A stretch of 64,000 nt of DNA from Clostridium frigidicarnis (GTDB taxonomy: Bacteria; Bacillota; Clostridia; Clostridiales; Clostridiaceae). The stretch is from contig NZ_FOKI01000016.1 of assembly GCF_900111985.1 (NCBI RefSeq), positions 1 to 64,000 of the forward strand, in the 5' to 3' direction. The notes under the pieces were generated by a model, which was given only the letters and a program-made list of their open reading frames with translations, was not told the DNA's origin and did no database searches. Positions 18,094 to 26,112 of this stretch are shown here, piece after piece. Position 1 is the stretch's first letter; the number at the start of each line of letters is the position of its first letter. The translations under genes were made by a program, and so were the position numbers.

Positions 18094-18912
18094 ATGTACA
18101 AACTTATAGCATTAGATATGGATGGAACGCTATTAAATAGCAAAAAAAACATATCTAAAAGAACTAAGGAAGCAATCGAAAATGCTCGAAAAAATGGAGT
18201 TAAAGTTGTTTTGGCTACAGGAAGACCAGTAGATGGAATTGAAAGTTATCTTAAAGAGTTACAAATGATTAGTGATAAAGATTATGCAATAACATATAAT
18301 GGAGCATTAGTCCAAAATGTAGGGACAAAAGATGTTATAAGCAGTACGCCATTAAATAAAAGTAACTTAATAGAGTTATATAACATAAGCAAAGAGTTGA
18401 ATGTTAATATTCATGCATTTACAGAAGATAAATGTATAACTCCAAAGATGAGCAAGTATACAAAAGTAGAATCAGAAATAAATGGTATAGAAGTAGATGT
18501 AATAGATTTTCATACAGTAAATGATGATGAAACTATACTAAAGATAATGATGATAGATGAACCAGAAATTTTAGATGCAGCAATAAAAAAACTAGATAAG
18601 GACTTATACTCTAGGTACACTATAGTTAAGAGTACTCCATATTTTTTAGAATTTTTAAGCATCGAGGCTAACAAAGGACAAGGCATAAAAGGATTAGCAG
18701 AGGAACTAAAGATAAATAAAGATGAAGTTATATGCATAGGCGATGCAGGAAATGATCTTCATATGATACAATATGCAGGACTTGGAGTTGCAATGGAAAA
18801 TGCTTTTGAAGAAATAAAAAAAGAAGCTGACTATATAACAAAGTCTAATGATGAAGATGGAGTTGCCCATGTTATTGAAAAATTTGTACTAAATAAGGTA
18901 AAAGAAGCTTAA
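18094..18912 (+). CDS. Cof-type HAD-IIB family phosphatase
   Basis: This 272-residue haloacid dehalogenase phosphatase has all signature motifs: DMDGTLLNS (nucleophile Asp, residues 8-16), ATGRP (motif II), a conserved Lys before IKGLAEEL (motif III), and GDAGNDLHMI (motif IV). The cap between motifs II and III is the Cof type. Such proteins dephosphorylate sugar phosphates or cofactors such as FMN and PLP; the substrate is unknown. The ATG at 18094 follows GGAGGTG seven bases upstream; an in-frame TTG further up overlaps that RBS and is rejected. Confidence 0.93.
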   Translation: MYKLIALDMDGTLLNSKKNISKRTKEAIENARKNGVKVVLATGRPVDGIESYLKELQMISDKDYAITYNGALVQNVGTKDVISSTPLNKSNLIELYNISKELNVNIHAFTEDKCITPKMSKYTKVESEINGIEVDVIDFHTVNDDETILKIMMIDEPEILDAAIKKLDKDLYSRYTIVKSTPYFLEFLSIEANKGQGIKGLAEELKINKDEVICIGDAGNDLHMIQYAGLGVAMENAFEEIKKEADYITKSNDEDGVAHVIEKFVLNKVKEA

Positions 18913-18961
18913 TAGCTTTTACAATATAAAATAAATATATATATATAACATAACCCCCTAA

Positions 18962-18998
18962 AACCCACTATTACCCCGTAGTGGGTTCTTTTATTTTT
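18962..18998 (+). terminator. Rho-independent terminator of the HAD phosphatase gene
   Basis: Stem AACCCACTA/TAGTGGGTT followed by CTTTTATTTTTT. Confidence 0.85.
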
Positions 18999-19105
18999 TA
19001 GAAAATATGTGATTTTAAACCATAATAATAGAATTTAATCAGGAAATAAATTTTTATGAATTTGTATCTTGAATGGAATATTATCATAACAATAAAATTG
19101 TTTAA

Positions 19106-19168
19106 TGAAAAGTGAGGTATAAGCATTAGCAAACTATCTAGTTTGAATTGCTTATACCTCACTTTTCA
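19106..19168. repeat. Palindromic repeat, family 2, short copy (also trpS terminator)
   Basis: TGAAAAGTGAGGTATAAGCA pairs perfectly with its complement over 20 bp, and AAACT/AGTTT form an inner stem. The end GTGAGG(T/A)(A/C)TAAGCATTAGCAAA is shared with the longer copy at 40968-41153. It lies 18 bp after the trpS stop and can terminate trpS on the minus strand. Confidence 0.7.
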
Positions 19169-19185
19169 TGTTAGGATAAATTTTA

Positions 19186-20178
19186 TTATTGTATAAAACC
19201 TATTTTCTTTTGCATTTTTCTAAGAGTTTTTCTAGAAATATAGTTTGCTTTTTCAGCACCTTTTTTATATACTTCTTCAAGATAAGCTTTATTATTAAGA
19301 AGCTCCTTTACTTTTTCTTGTATTGGAAATAATTCTTCTACTATTATTTCAGCTACATCTTTCTTTAAATCAGCATATCCTTTGTTAGCATATTGGCTAA
19401 CAACTTCTTCAGTAGATATCCCTTTTATACAGCAGATTATATCTATTAAGTTTTTAACACCAGGTTGGTCATCGGTATAATTAACAATTCCAACAGAGTC
19501 TGTTACTGCGCGGGAAAGTTTCTTTCTTATTACTTCAGGTGGATCCATTATTAATATATAGCTATTAGGGTTTTCAGATGACTTAGACATTTTTTTAGTT
19601 GGGTCTTGAAGATCCATTATTTTGGCACCCTCTTTAGCTATATATGGTTCAGGAACCTTAAAAGTTGGGCTATAAAGATTGTTGAATCTTTCAGCAATAT
19701 TTCTTGTTAACTCCAAGTGTTGCATTTGATCCTTACCAACAGGAACCAAATCTGTTTGATATAATAATATATCTGAAGCCATTAAAACAGGGTAAGTGAA
19801 TAAACCGGCTGGTATTGAATCACCTTGTTTTTGAGATTTATCCTTATATTGAGTCATTCTAGAAAGTTCACCAACATAACTAAAGCAGTCTAAAAGCCAT
19901 GCAGCTTCAGAATGAGCTGAAACATGAGATTGAATAAAGAGAGTGTTTTTATCAGTATCTATTCCAGAAGCTAAATATATAGCAAGAACTTCTAAAGTGT
20001 TTTTTCTAAGATCTTTAGGTTCTTGCCTAACAGTAATTGCGTGTAAATCAACTACACAAAAGTAACAATCATATTCTTCCTGAAGTTTAACCCAGTTTTT
20101 TATTGCTCCTAGATAATTACCTAAAGTTAAACTACCACTAGGTTGAATTCCACTAAAAATAACTTTTTTGTTTTCCAT
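19186..20178 (-). CDS. trpS: Tryptophanyl-tRNA synthetase
   Basis: This 330-residue class I synthetase charges tRNA-Trp. The HIGH-like motif reads PSGSLTLGNYLG (residues 13-24) and the KMSKS loop is KKMSKSSENPN (near residue 200). SGIQPSG at the N-terminus is typical of TrpRS. The length is normal. ATG follows GGAGGTAT. The gene is controlled by a Trp-specific T-box leader about 235 nt upstream. Confidence 0.97.
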   Translation of the reverse strand: MENKKVIFSGIQPSGSLTLGNYLGAIKNWVKLQEEYDCYFCVVDLHAITVRQEPKDLRKNTLEVLAIYLASGIDTDKNTLFIQSHVSAHSEAAWLLDCFSYVGELSRMTQYKDKSQKQGDSIPAGLFTYPVLMASDILLYQTDLVPVGKDQMQHLELTRNIAERFNNLYSPTFKVPEPYIAKEGAKIMDLQDPTKKMSKSSENPNSYILIMDPPEVIRKKLSRAVTDSVGIVNYTDDQPGVKNLIDIICCIKGISTEEVVSQYANKGYADLKKDVAEIIVEELFPIQEKVKELLNNKAYLEEVYKKGAEKANYISRKTLRKMQKKIGFIQ

Positions 20179-20179
20179 A

Positions 20180-20413
20180 ATATACCTCCAATTGTAATCT
20201 TAGTTAAGATCACTATTAATTTTAACATTTAAATAGTATTACTTACTTTAAAAGTGACAAGTTGCAAGTAGAATTTGCTGATGATGAAATACCTATCTCC
20301 ACCTAAATATTAGAATAACTTATCTAGATGCATAGATGCTATTATATCCCACTTTTTAGATGAGTGGAGTATAGGGTATCTAGTCATGGGATAAAATCTA
20401 AATTAGATAAAAA
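20180..20413 (-). other. Extra leader segment between the Trp T-box and trpS
   Basis: About 235 nt separate the T-box terminator from the trpS start, more than usual. The segment contains an inverted repeat TATCCCA/TGGGATA at 20345-20393 enclosing AGAT/ATCT, and a short AGTGACAAGTTGCAAGTAGA string that recurs in degraded form near 26002. No ORF. A TATAAT on the minus strand at the end of the repeat might be a second trpS promoter. Confidence 0.4.
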
Positions 20414-20660
20414 CAAAAAAGCCCTATAAGAATATTTCTTATAGGGCGTAAATTACGCGGTACCACCTAATTTGAAAGTAACAACTTTCATCTCTAAAGA
20501 TACAAACATATCCTACCTTTATAACGTAAGGTTAACGGATTAAGCTACTAAGACTTCACCTAAACATCTCAAAGACCCATTGGGCTTAATCATAATTGTT
20601 GTAATCCCACCATAATACAACTCTCTGGAAATCTGTTTTTAAGCTTACTTACTTCTTATC
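20414..20660 (-). ncRNA. T-box leader, tryptophan-specific, of trpS
   Basis: The minus-strand RNA holds the conserved T-box AGGTGGTACCGCG (20456-20468). A terminator follows, GCCCTATAAGAA.. paired with ..TTCTTATAGGGC and a run of U at 20414-20448. The stem I region, at about 20570-20640, contains the specifier TGG (20577-20579) in CCCAATGGGTC. Uncharged tRNA-Trp should stabilise the antiterminator and allow trpS transcription. Confidence 0.92.
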
Positions 20661-20730
20661 AAAGATTTTAAATACTATTTATTAAATATAATATTCCTAT
20701 TAAATTGTTTTGTCAATAGTTTGAAATAAT

Positions 20731-20802
20731 TTAGGCATCTGAAAAAATAATAGGCTACAGATTCCAAGTATATTGGTCTAGTATTTTTTCGAAGATGCCT
20801 TA
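20731..20802. repeat. Short palindromic element, probable family 1 relative
   Basis: TTAGGCATCTGAAAAAATAA and the reversed right end TTAAGGCATCTTCGAAAAAA are imperfect inverted repeats, and they resemble the ends of the family 1 elements (TAAGGCACATTCAAAAAATA). It overlaps the stop codon of the small membrane protein gene and may also act as its terminator. Confidence 0.5.
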
Positions 20803-20955
20803 AATAGATTTATTGGGATTAAGTATAGAATCTATGAGAAATACTATAGCTGAAACAATTAATAGTAAATTTATATAATGTCCTCCAAAATTAAGGATAA
20901 TAGCTAAAAACCAAAAAAATATTATTATTAAACCAGTCCATTTTAAAATGTTCAT
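20800..20955 (-). CDS. Small membrane protein, lmo0937-like (51 aa)
   Basis: A 51-residue protein made of two hydrophobic segments (residues 8-21 and 29-45) separated by NFGGHYIN. It resembles the lmo0937 family of small membrane proteins (DUF5670), whose members have a W-x-x-G/NxGG core and two helices. ATG follows AGGTGGTGATA. The gene is below most ORF length cut-offs. The family's function is unknown; a link to stress or sporulation in the membrane is sometimes suggested but is not visible here. Confidence 0.7.
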   Translation of the reverse strand: MNILKWTGLIIIFFWFLAIILNFGGHYINLLLIVSAIVFLIDSILNPNKSI

Positions 20956-21358
20956 ATTATCACCACCTAGAAATATTATTAATTATAGTATCTGTAATTT
21001 CTCAAAATTAATGTAATTAGTGTATCCATACATTTGGGTTTTTGCAAAAATATAATATAATAAATAGTGAACTAAGTGATTATTAGATTTACATTAAGTA
21101 CTGAGCAAGTGGAAAATGACAAATTAAGTTTATAAAATTGAGAAGAGAGGTCGTATAGTATAACTTTAGATTCTCCATTTGTAACTCCTAAATTAACATA
21201 AGTTATAAGCTTTATTAAAATTATAAGATTCAAGTTAAGAGGGATAATCTGAGTAAAGTTTAAAGTGAAAAGGTGAAAGATATAACTCTCAATTTTAAAC
21301 TTTCAATTTATAAAATCATTAGTATAGCTGAAATAAAACATTTAATGGGGGGATTAAT
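20956..21358. other. Intergenic region before the ECF S-component gene
   Basis: About 400 bp of AT-rich sequence without an ORF. AAAGTTTAAAGTG near 21255 and CAATTTTAAACTTTCAATTT near 21291 are loosely inverted and recall the motifs of repeat family 3. No riboswitch was recognised, so the vitamin transported cannot be deduced from the leader. Confidence 0.4.
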
Positions 21359-21919
21359 ATGCAAGAAAATATTGTTAAGGATCGTAATGGTATGCAGGTA
21401 ATTGATATCATACATGTAGCTCTTATGGGGGCACTAATATGTATAGCAACTATGGTTATCAACATAAGAACGTATAATGGATATGTTCATTTAGGAGATA
21501 GTATGGTTTTACTATCAACGGTATTATTAAGAAGAAAAAAAGCTATATTTTCTTCAGTACTTGGAATGGGACTTGCAGATATATTGTTAGGATCACCTCT
21601 TTGGGCTCCGTTTACTATAGTTATAAAAGCATTAATGGCACTTATAGCTACACTTATAGTTGGAGAAAAGAATAGATTTAAGTTATGGAGAGAAATTGTA
21701 GGATTCTCTTTAGGAGCCATTTGGATGGTAGTTGGATATTTTTTTGCTGGAGCAATAATAAAACACTTCATAGAGGGTATTCCAACCTTTACAGCAGCTT
21801 TAGGAGTAGCATCTTTAGATATACCAGGAAATATAGTACAAGGAAGTGTTGGAACTATAATAGCTATATTTTTAGCTATAGCATTAAAAAACGTAAAATT
21901 ATTTAAAGAACAACTTTAA
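21359..21919 (+). CDS. ECF transporter S component (substrate-binding membrane subunit)
   Basis: This 186-residue protein has about five to six membrane helices and the ECF-type S-component pattern (ECF-ribofla_trS-like): a small-residue-rich first helix ALMGALICIATMVIN, then the YNGYVHLGDS loop, and GLADILLGSPLWAPFT. It binds a vitamin or metabolite and works with a shared EcfA/A'/T module that must be encoded elsewhere, because no ATPase is nearby. The start ATG follows GGGGGGAT. The substrate is unknown. Confidence 0.82.
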   Translation: MQENIVKDRNGMQVIDIIHVALMGALICIATMVINIRTYNGYVHLGDSMVLLSTVLLRRKKAIFSSVLGMGLADILLGSPLWAPFTIVIKALMALIATLIVGEKNRFKLWREIVGFSLGAIWMVVGYFFAGAIIKHFIEGIPTFTAALGVASLDIPGNIVQGSVGTIIAIFLAIALKNVKLFKEQL

Positions 21920-22063
21920 AAACATGAATTTAGGAAAAATTCTATTAATAGTTTAATTATAGGCCAATTGATAAAAAGCAAAATCTAATTTAAGTTAGAG
22001 GTTTTTATAATTATATAGTTAAGAACCAAAAAACATTTTACAAATATAATTAATAAAAAATAA

Positions 22064-22089
22064 AAGACCCACAATAATGGGTCTTATTT
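22064..22089. terminator. Bidirectional terminator at the end of the zinc-ribbon gene
   Basis: Stem AAGACCCA/TGGGTCTT around CAATAA, with an A-rich left flank and TATTTTAAT on the right. It sits 20 bp after the minus-strand stop. Confidence 0.75.
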
Positions 22090-22105
22090 TAATAATTATA
22101 AAAAA

Positions 22106-22264
22106 TTATCTTCTGTCTTGTTTTTCAGCTTTTCTAGCTCTTCTGCAATCAGGGCATCTTACAGGATCATTTTCAAAGCCCTTAGATTTAAAAAACTCTT
22201 GTTCTCCAGCAGTGAAAACAAATTCCTTTCCACAATCTTTGCATACTAAAGTTCTATCTTCCAT
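22106..22264 (-). CDS. Zinc-ribbon protein (52 aa)
   Basis: A 52-residue protein with two CxxC knuckles, CKDCG (residues 8-12) and CPDC (about 37-40), separated by a segment with FVFTAGEQEFFKSKGF. This is the pattern of the small probable zinc-ribbon family (zf-trcl). It ends in a basic tail. ATG follows AAGGAGG nine bases upstream. Members probably bind zinc and nucleic acid or ribosomes, but no function is established. The leader holds an unusual structured element (22295-22365). Confidence 0.8.
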   Translation of the reverse strand: MEDRTLVCKDCGKEFVFTAGEQEFFKSKGFENDPVRCPDCRRARKAEKQDRR

Positions 22265-22283
22265 TACAAAAAACCTCCTTAAA

Positions 22284-22365
22284 AATCATAGGATAATTTT
22301 GGTGTGAAGCGGGCTTCCTATGAATCTATTACTTGGAGACCATGGAAGAACTACTACCTAAAATT
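22284..22365 (-). promoter_or_regulatory. Candidate riboswitch-like structured leader of the zinc-ribbon gene
   Basis: On the minus strand an outer stem AATTTTAGGT/ACCAAAATT encloses a second stem CTTCCATG/CATAGGAAG with an 18-nt loop, plus a CCCGCTTCAC branch. The CATAGGA of the inner stem can instead pair with TCCTATG at 22284-22290, just before AUUUUUAAGGAGG. The two pairings exclude each other, as in riboswitches or attenuators. I match it to no known class. Confidence 0.5.
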
Positions 22366-22396
22366 AAAACCTATTTGGTATAAAATATTATATATA

Positions 22397-22424
22397 ATTA
22401 TAACATAAAAAAATATATATGCAA
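22397..22424 (-). promoter_or_regulatory. Promoter of the zinc-ribbon gene
   Basis: Minus-strand TTGCAT, 16-nt spacer, TATAAT. It gives a leader of about 125 nt that includes the structured element. Confidence 0.6.
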
Positions 22425-22712
22425 TATTAAATGTGTGTAAATAAGAAACAAATCCAAATATTCAGAAAAGATTATTACACAAAATGTATCAATTAAAAAA
22501 AATTGTAATATACTATAATGGTAAGGAATTCAAATAAAAACTATGAAACTGTAAAAAAATGAATAAATAAATTTAAAGTTTTAAACAATATAAATGACGA
22601 ATAAGGTAATTTAATAAAGGATTTAAAAGTTGGAATTGTATTTTTTTATATGTTATTATAAGTTTATGATTTTAATTTTTTAAGAGTGTAATGGGGTTTA
22701 GGAGAGAAGAAG

Positions 22713-23807
22713 ATGCAAGAATACAGGGTCATGTATGAGAAGTTACTAGAGGAATTTGAAACTTATCAAAATTTTGCAGAAAATCAGATACAAATACTAA
22801 ATGAAAAAAATATAGAACTTGAAAAAAACCTGGATGCATTGGTTAATATAGTGGAAATAAGTAAATATATAAATTCTCATATTAGTGATGACAATTTAAT
22901 ACCTATGATAAATGATATGATTATAGGTATATTAGGGGTAACATATTCATCTATATATTTACTAGAAGATAGGTGTAGTGGATTTGAAATAAAAGCAACT
23001 AATTTACCAGAAAATGAGGTTGTTTATAGAGAAGAACACTATTTAACCAAAATAAACAAAGAAAATCCATTTGTTCTTAATAGTAGAGAGAGTATATTTG
23101 GAGATCATACATCACAAGAGGTTAGAGAAATACACTCACTTATAGGAGTCCCTATAAGGCTAAGATCTAAAGTAACAGGATATATAATGATAGAACACAC
23201 TCTCTGGAATTACTTTTCTTATGAGCATATTACATTTATTACATCAATAGCTAATCAAATAGCAATAGCTATTGAGAACAATGCACTATACAAAAGAATT
23301 CAAGAAAGTTTAAAAAGAGATTCTTTATTAAATATATATAATAGAAAATACTTTAAAGAGTTTGTTAAAAACAAAATAGAAATTGGAATTCAAAAGTTTG
23401 CCTTAGTTATGATGGATTTTGATGATTTTAAAGTTTTCAACGATAATTATGGACATTTATACGGTGATGAGATATTAGTTAGAACTATGGATATTTTAAG
23501 AGAAGAACTTCAAATTGAAGATTTAATGGCTAGATATGGTGGAGATGAAATAGTATTATATTTAAAAATGGAAAATGAAAATGAAGCGGATATTAAAAAC
23601 CGAGTTAATGACATAAGAGAAAAGATTTATAAAAATAAAATTGAGTTTAATGGAATTGAAAAGAATACAACAGCTACTTTTGGAATAGCTTATTATCCAG
23701 AGGATGGAGAATGTCTTACAACCATTTTAAATAAGGCTGATGAATGTCTTTATAAGGCTAAAGCTTTGGGAAGAAATAGAGTTATAACAACTAGAGATAA
23801 AATTTGA
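22713..23807 (+). CDS. GAF-GGDEF diguanylate cyclase
   Basis: This 364-residue soluble protein has a short coiled coil (about 1-45), a GAF domain (about 45-190) and a GGDEF domain (about 200-360). The catalytic loop is RYGGDEIVL (near 274-282), which keeps GGDE, so c-di-GMP synthesis is expected. The product-inhibition I-site RxxD is replaced by QIED five residues before the GG, suggesting weaker feedback. ATG follows AGGAGAGAAGAAG. It is followed by a strong terminator and stands alone. Confidence 0.92.
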   Translation: MQEYRVMYEKLLEEFETYQNFAENQIQILNEKNIELEKNLDALVNIVEISKYINSHISDDNLIPMINDMIIGILGVTYSSIYLLEDRCSGFEIKATNLPENEVVYREEHYLTKINKENPFVLNSRESIFGDHTSQEVREIHSLIGVPIRLRSKVTGYIMIEHTLWNYFSYEHITFITSIANQIAIAIENNALYKRIQESLKRDSLLNIYNRKYFKEFVKNKIEIGIQKFALVMMDFDDFKVFNDNYGHLYGDEILVRTMDILREELQIEDLMARYGGDEIVLYLKMENENEADIKNRVNDIREKIYKNKIEFNGIEKNTTATFGIAYYPEDGECLTTILNKADECLYKAKALGRNRVITTRDKI

Positions 23808-23809
23808 TA

Positions 23810-23862
23810 AAAAACCTTCTATATGCTAATTTTGTAATTAGATATTATAGAAGGTTTTTCTA
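23810..23862 (+). terminator. Rho-independent terminator of the GGDEF gene
   Basis: Stem AAAAACCTTCTATA/TATAGAAGGTTTTT followed by CT-rich sequence; it begins at the stop codon. Confidence 0.85.
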
Positions 23863-24106
23863 CACAATTATAGTATGAAATCTACATAATAAATTGTATA
23901 ATAATTACTTATAAGGTAATGATACTATAATAAATGAATATTTATTATAGTAAGAAAAAAGGTGGAAGATTCTTCATATATAATAAAGTTTATGAATAAA
24001 GTATTAAAAGGAGGGATATTAAACAAATCGTATTGATTAAAAATTCTGAATATTATACAATTTAATAAAGGATATTTCACCTAAAATAAAATTAAGGGGT
24101 GGTAAC

Positions 24107-24520
24107 ATGATACATGTATTTTGTAACAAGAGAGGTTCTGGAAAAACTAAAGCATTAATAAATCTTGCAAACGAAAAGGTATTAAATGCTAAAGGCCATA
24201 TGGTGTATATTGATGACGACAACAGAGCTATTCACGAATTACATCGAGATATAAGATTCATAACTACAACTAATTTAAATCTTTCAGATCATGAAAGTCT
24301 TTATGGTTTCCTTTGTGGTATAGTTTCGGAGAACTATGATATCGATACGATTTTTATTGATGGGTTATCTAATATAGTTAAGGTAAATATAAGAGAAGCT
24401 GAGGTTTTGTTTAAGAAGTTAGAGGGGTTTTGTAAAAATTTTAATTTATGTCTATATATAAATATGAACGATGATATATGTAATGAATTACCGGATACAA
24501 TAAAAAAATATGTTGCTTAA
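24107..24520 (+). CDS. Small P-loop ATP-binding protein of unknown role (137 aa)
   Basis: A 137-residue protein with Walker A near its start (CNKRGSGKTKAL, residues 5-16) and a possible Walker B in IDTIFIDGLSN (about 83). It has no other domain, membrane segment or signal peptide. The size fits a minimal RecA/ParA-like or thymidylate kinase-like core. ATG follows AAGGGGTGGTA. It sits alone between a GGDEF gene and tyrS, with its own terminator. Clostridial homologues are generally uncharacterised; I assign no function. Confidence 0.7.
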   Translation: MIHVFCNKRGSGKTKALINLANEKVLNAKGHMVYIDDDNRAIHELHRDIRFITTTNLNLSDHESLYGFLCGIVSENYDIDTIFIDGLSNIVKVNIREAEVLFKKLEGFCKNFNLCLYINMNDDICNELPDTIKKYVA

Positions 24521-24566
24521 TTAATTTGAGCTAGATGATTTAGAAAATAATATTATTTGAATATAT

Positions 24567-24603
24567 AGTCCCATAACGTAGTTTATGGGACTTGATTTTT
24601 TTG
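24567..24603 (+). terminator. Rho-independent terminator of the small P-loop gene
   Basis: Stem AGTCCCATA/TATGGGACT, then TGATTTTTTTG. Confidence 0.8.
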
Positions 24604-24681
24604 AAAATTATGATACTTGTTAGTAATAGTACTTCAAGTTATAATAAAGGGTATATGTATATTAAGTAAGGAGTGATAATA

Positions 24682-25902
24682 ATGGCTAATGTATATGACA
24701 TATTAGTTGAAAGAGGATACATAAAACAGTTAACACATGATAATGAAATAAAAGAGTTATTAGAAAAAGACAAGGTAACTTTTTATATAGGTTTTGACCC
24801 TACAGCGGACTCTCTACATGTTGGTCACTTCATTGCTATGATGTTTATGGCTCATATGCAAAGAGCAGGACATAGACCAATTGCTTTAATTGGAGGGGGA
24901 ACCGCGATGATTGGTGATCCAAGCGGAAAGACAGATATGAGAAAAATGATGACAGAAGAAACCATTGCTCATAATGTGGCTTGTATCAAAAAGCAGATGG
25001 AAAAGTTTATAGACTTTAGCGATGATAAGGCTATAATTGTAAATAATGCTGATTGGCTTTTAAAGCTTAACTATGTTGAGTTTATAAGAGAAATTGGAGT
25101 ACATTTCTCAGTAAACAAAATGTTAACAGCAGAATGTTTTAAGCAAAGACTAGAAAAGGGATTATCTTTCCTTGAGTTTAACTACATGTTAATGCAAGGA
25201 TATGATTTTCTAGTATTAAATCAAAAATATGGTTGTACTATGCAATTAGGTGGAGACGACCAATGGTCTAATATGCTTGCTGGAGCAGATTTAATAAGAA
25301 GAAAAGAACAAAAACAAGCTTATGCAATGACATGTACTCTTTTAACAAATAGTGAAGGCAAGAAAATGGGTAAAACTGAAAATGGAGCATTATGGCTTGA
25401 TGCAGAAAAGACAACTCCATATGAATTTTATCAATACTGGAGAAATGTTGGAGATGCTGATGTTGAAAAGTGCTTAAAGCTTTTAACATTTGTTCCAATG
25501 GATGAAGTAAGAAAACTATGTGCATTAGAGGGCTCAGCTATAAATGAAGCTAAGAAGGTTCTTGCATTTGAAGTAACTAAGCTTATACATGGAGAAGATG
25601 AGGCTAAGAAAGCTCAACAAGCAGCAGAATCTCTATTTGGTGGTGGATGTGACTTAAGTAATGTTCCAACAGTAGAAATATCTAAGAAAGATTTAGAATT
25701 AGCATTAATAGATATTTTAGTTAATGGGAAGGTTTTACCATCTAAAGGAGAAGGTAGAAGATTAATTCAACAAAATGGATTATCATTAAATGATGTTAAA
25801 GTAACAGAAATAGGAAAAACTTTAACAGATGAAGATTTTAAAGATGGATATGCACTTGTTAAGAGAGGAAAAAAGAATTACCACAAAATAATTATAAAAT
25901 AA
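24682..25902 (+). CDS. tyrS: Tyrosyl-tRNA synthetase
   Basis: This 406-residue class I synthetase charges tRNA-Tyr. The HIGH motif appears as ADSLHVGHF (about 38-46), the KMSKS loop as [10 protein letters not shown] (about 231), and an S4 RNA-binding domain lies at the C-terminus ([19 protein letters not shown] region). The ATG at 24682 lies eight bases after AAGGAG; a GTG three codons upstream overlaps the RBS and is rejected. No T-box is present in its leader, unlike trpS in this window. Confidence 0.96.
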   Translation: MANVYDILVERGYIKQLTHDNEIKELLEKDKVTFYIGFDPTADSLHVGHFIAMMFMAHMQRAGHRPIALIGGGTAMIGDPSGKTDMRKMMTEETIAHNVACIKKQMEKFIDFSDDKAIIVNNADWLLKLNYVEFIREIGVHFSVNKMLTAECFKQRLEKGLSFLEFNYMLMQGYDFLVLNQKYGCTMQLGGDDQWSNMLAGADLIRRKEQKQAYAMTCTLLTNSEGKKMGKTENGALWLDAEKTTPYEFYQYWRNVGDADVEKCLKLLTFVPMDEVRKLCALEGSAINEAKKVLAFEVTKLIHGEDEAKKAQQAAESLFGGGCDLSNVPTVEISKKDLELALIDILVNGKVLPSKGEGRRLIQQNGLSLNDVKVTEIGKTLTDEDFKDGYALVKRGKKNYHKIIIK

Positions 25903-25905
25903 TGA

Positions 25906-25958
25906 AAAAAAAGTGTAGTTTAGAGCTAAAACAAGGCTTATAACTACACTTTTTTTTA
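25906..25958 (+). terminator. Rho-independent terminator of tyrS
   Basis: A long stem AAAAGTGTAGTT/AACTACACTTTT with inner pairing, then a run of T. Confidence 0.87.
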
Positions 25959-26112
25959 TATACATATATTGATAATGAAAAATATTACGATAAAATAAGT
26001 AAGTGACAAGCTGTAAGTTTAGAGATGTATATGTTGGGATTTATAAGGTATAGGTAGTAACATTGTTTAGGTGAGAGAGTTGGAGTGAAAAAAGTTAAAG
26101 GTGGTGTTTTTT

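Noticed and set aside
20956-21358. Riboswitch before the ECF S-component gene
   Set aside because: No TPP, FMN, cobalamin, folate or preQ1 signature could be found in the 400-bp leader.
22077-22307. 76-codon plus-strand frame across the zinc-ribbon gene
   Set aside because: Antisense to the zinc-ribbon protein, whose CxxC motifs, RBS and terminator are all on the minus strand.
26000-26030. AGTGACAAGCTGTAAGT strings near 20262, 26002 and 30665 as another repeat family
   Set aside because: Matches are short and degenerate in AT-rich DNA; not enough to define an element.
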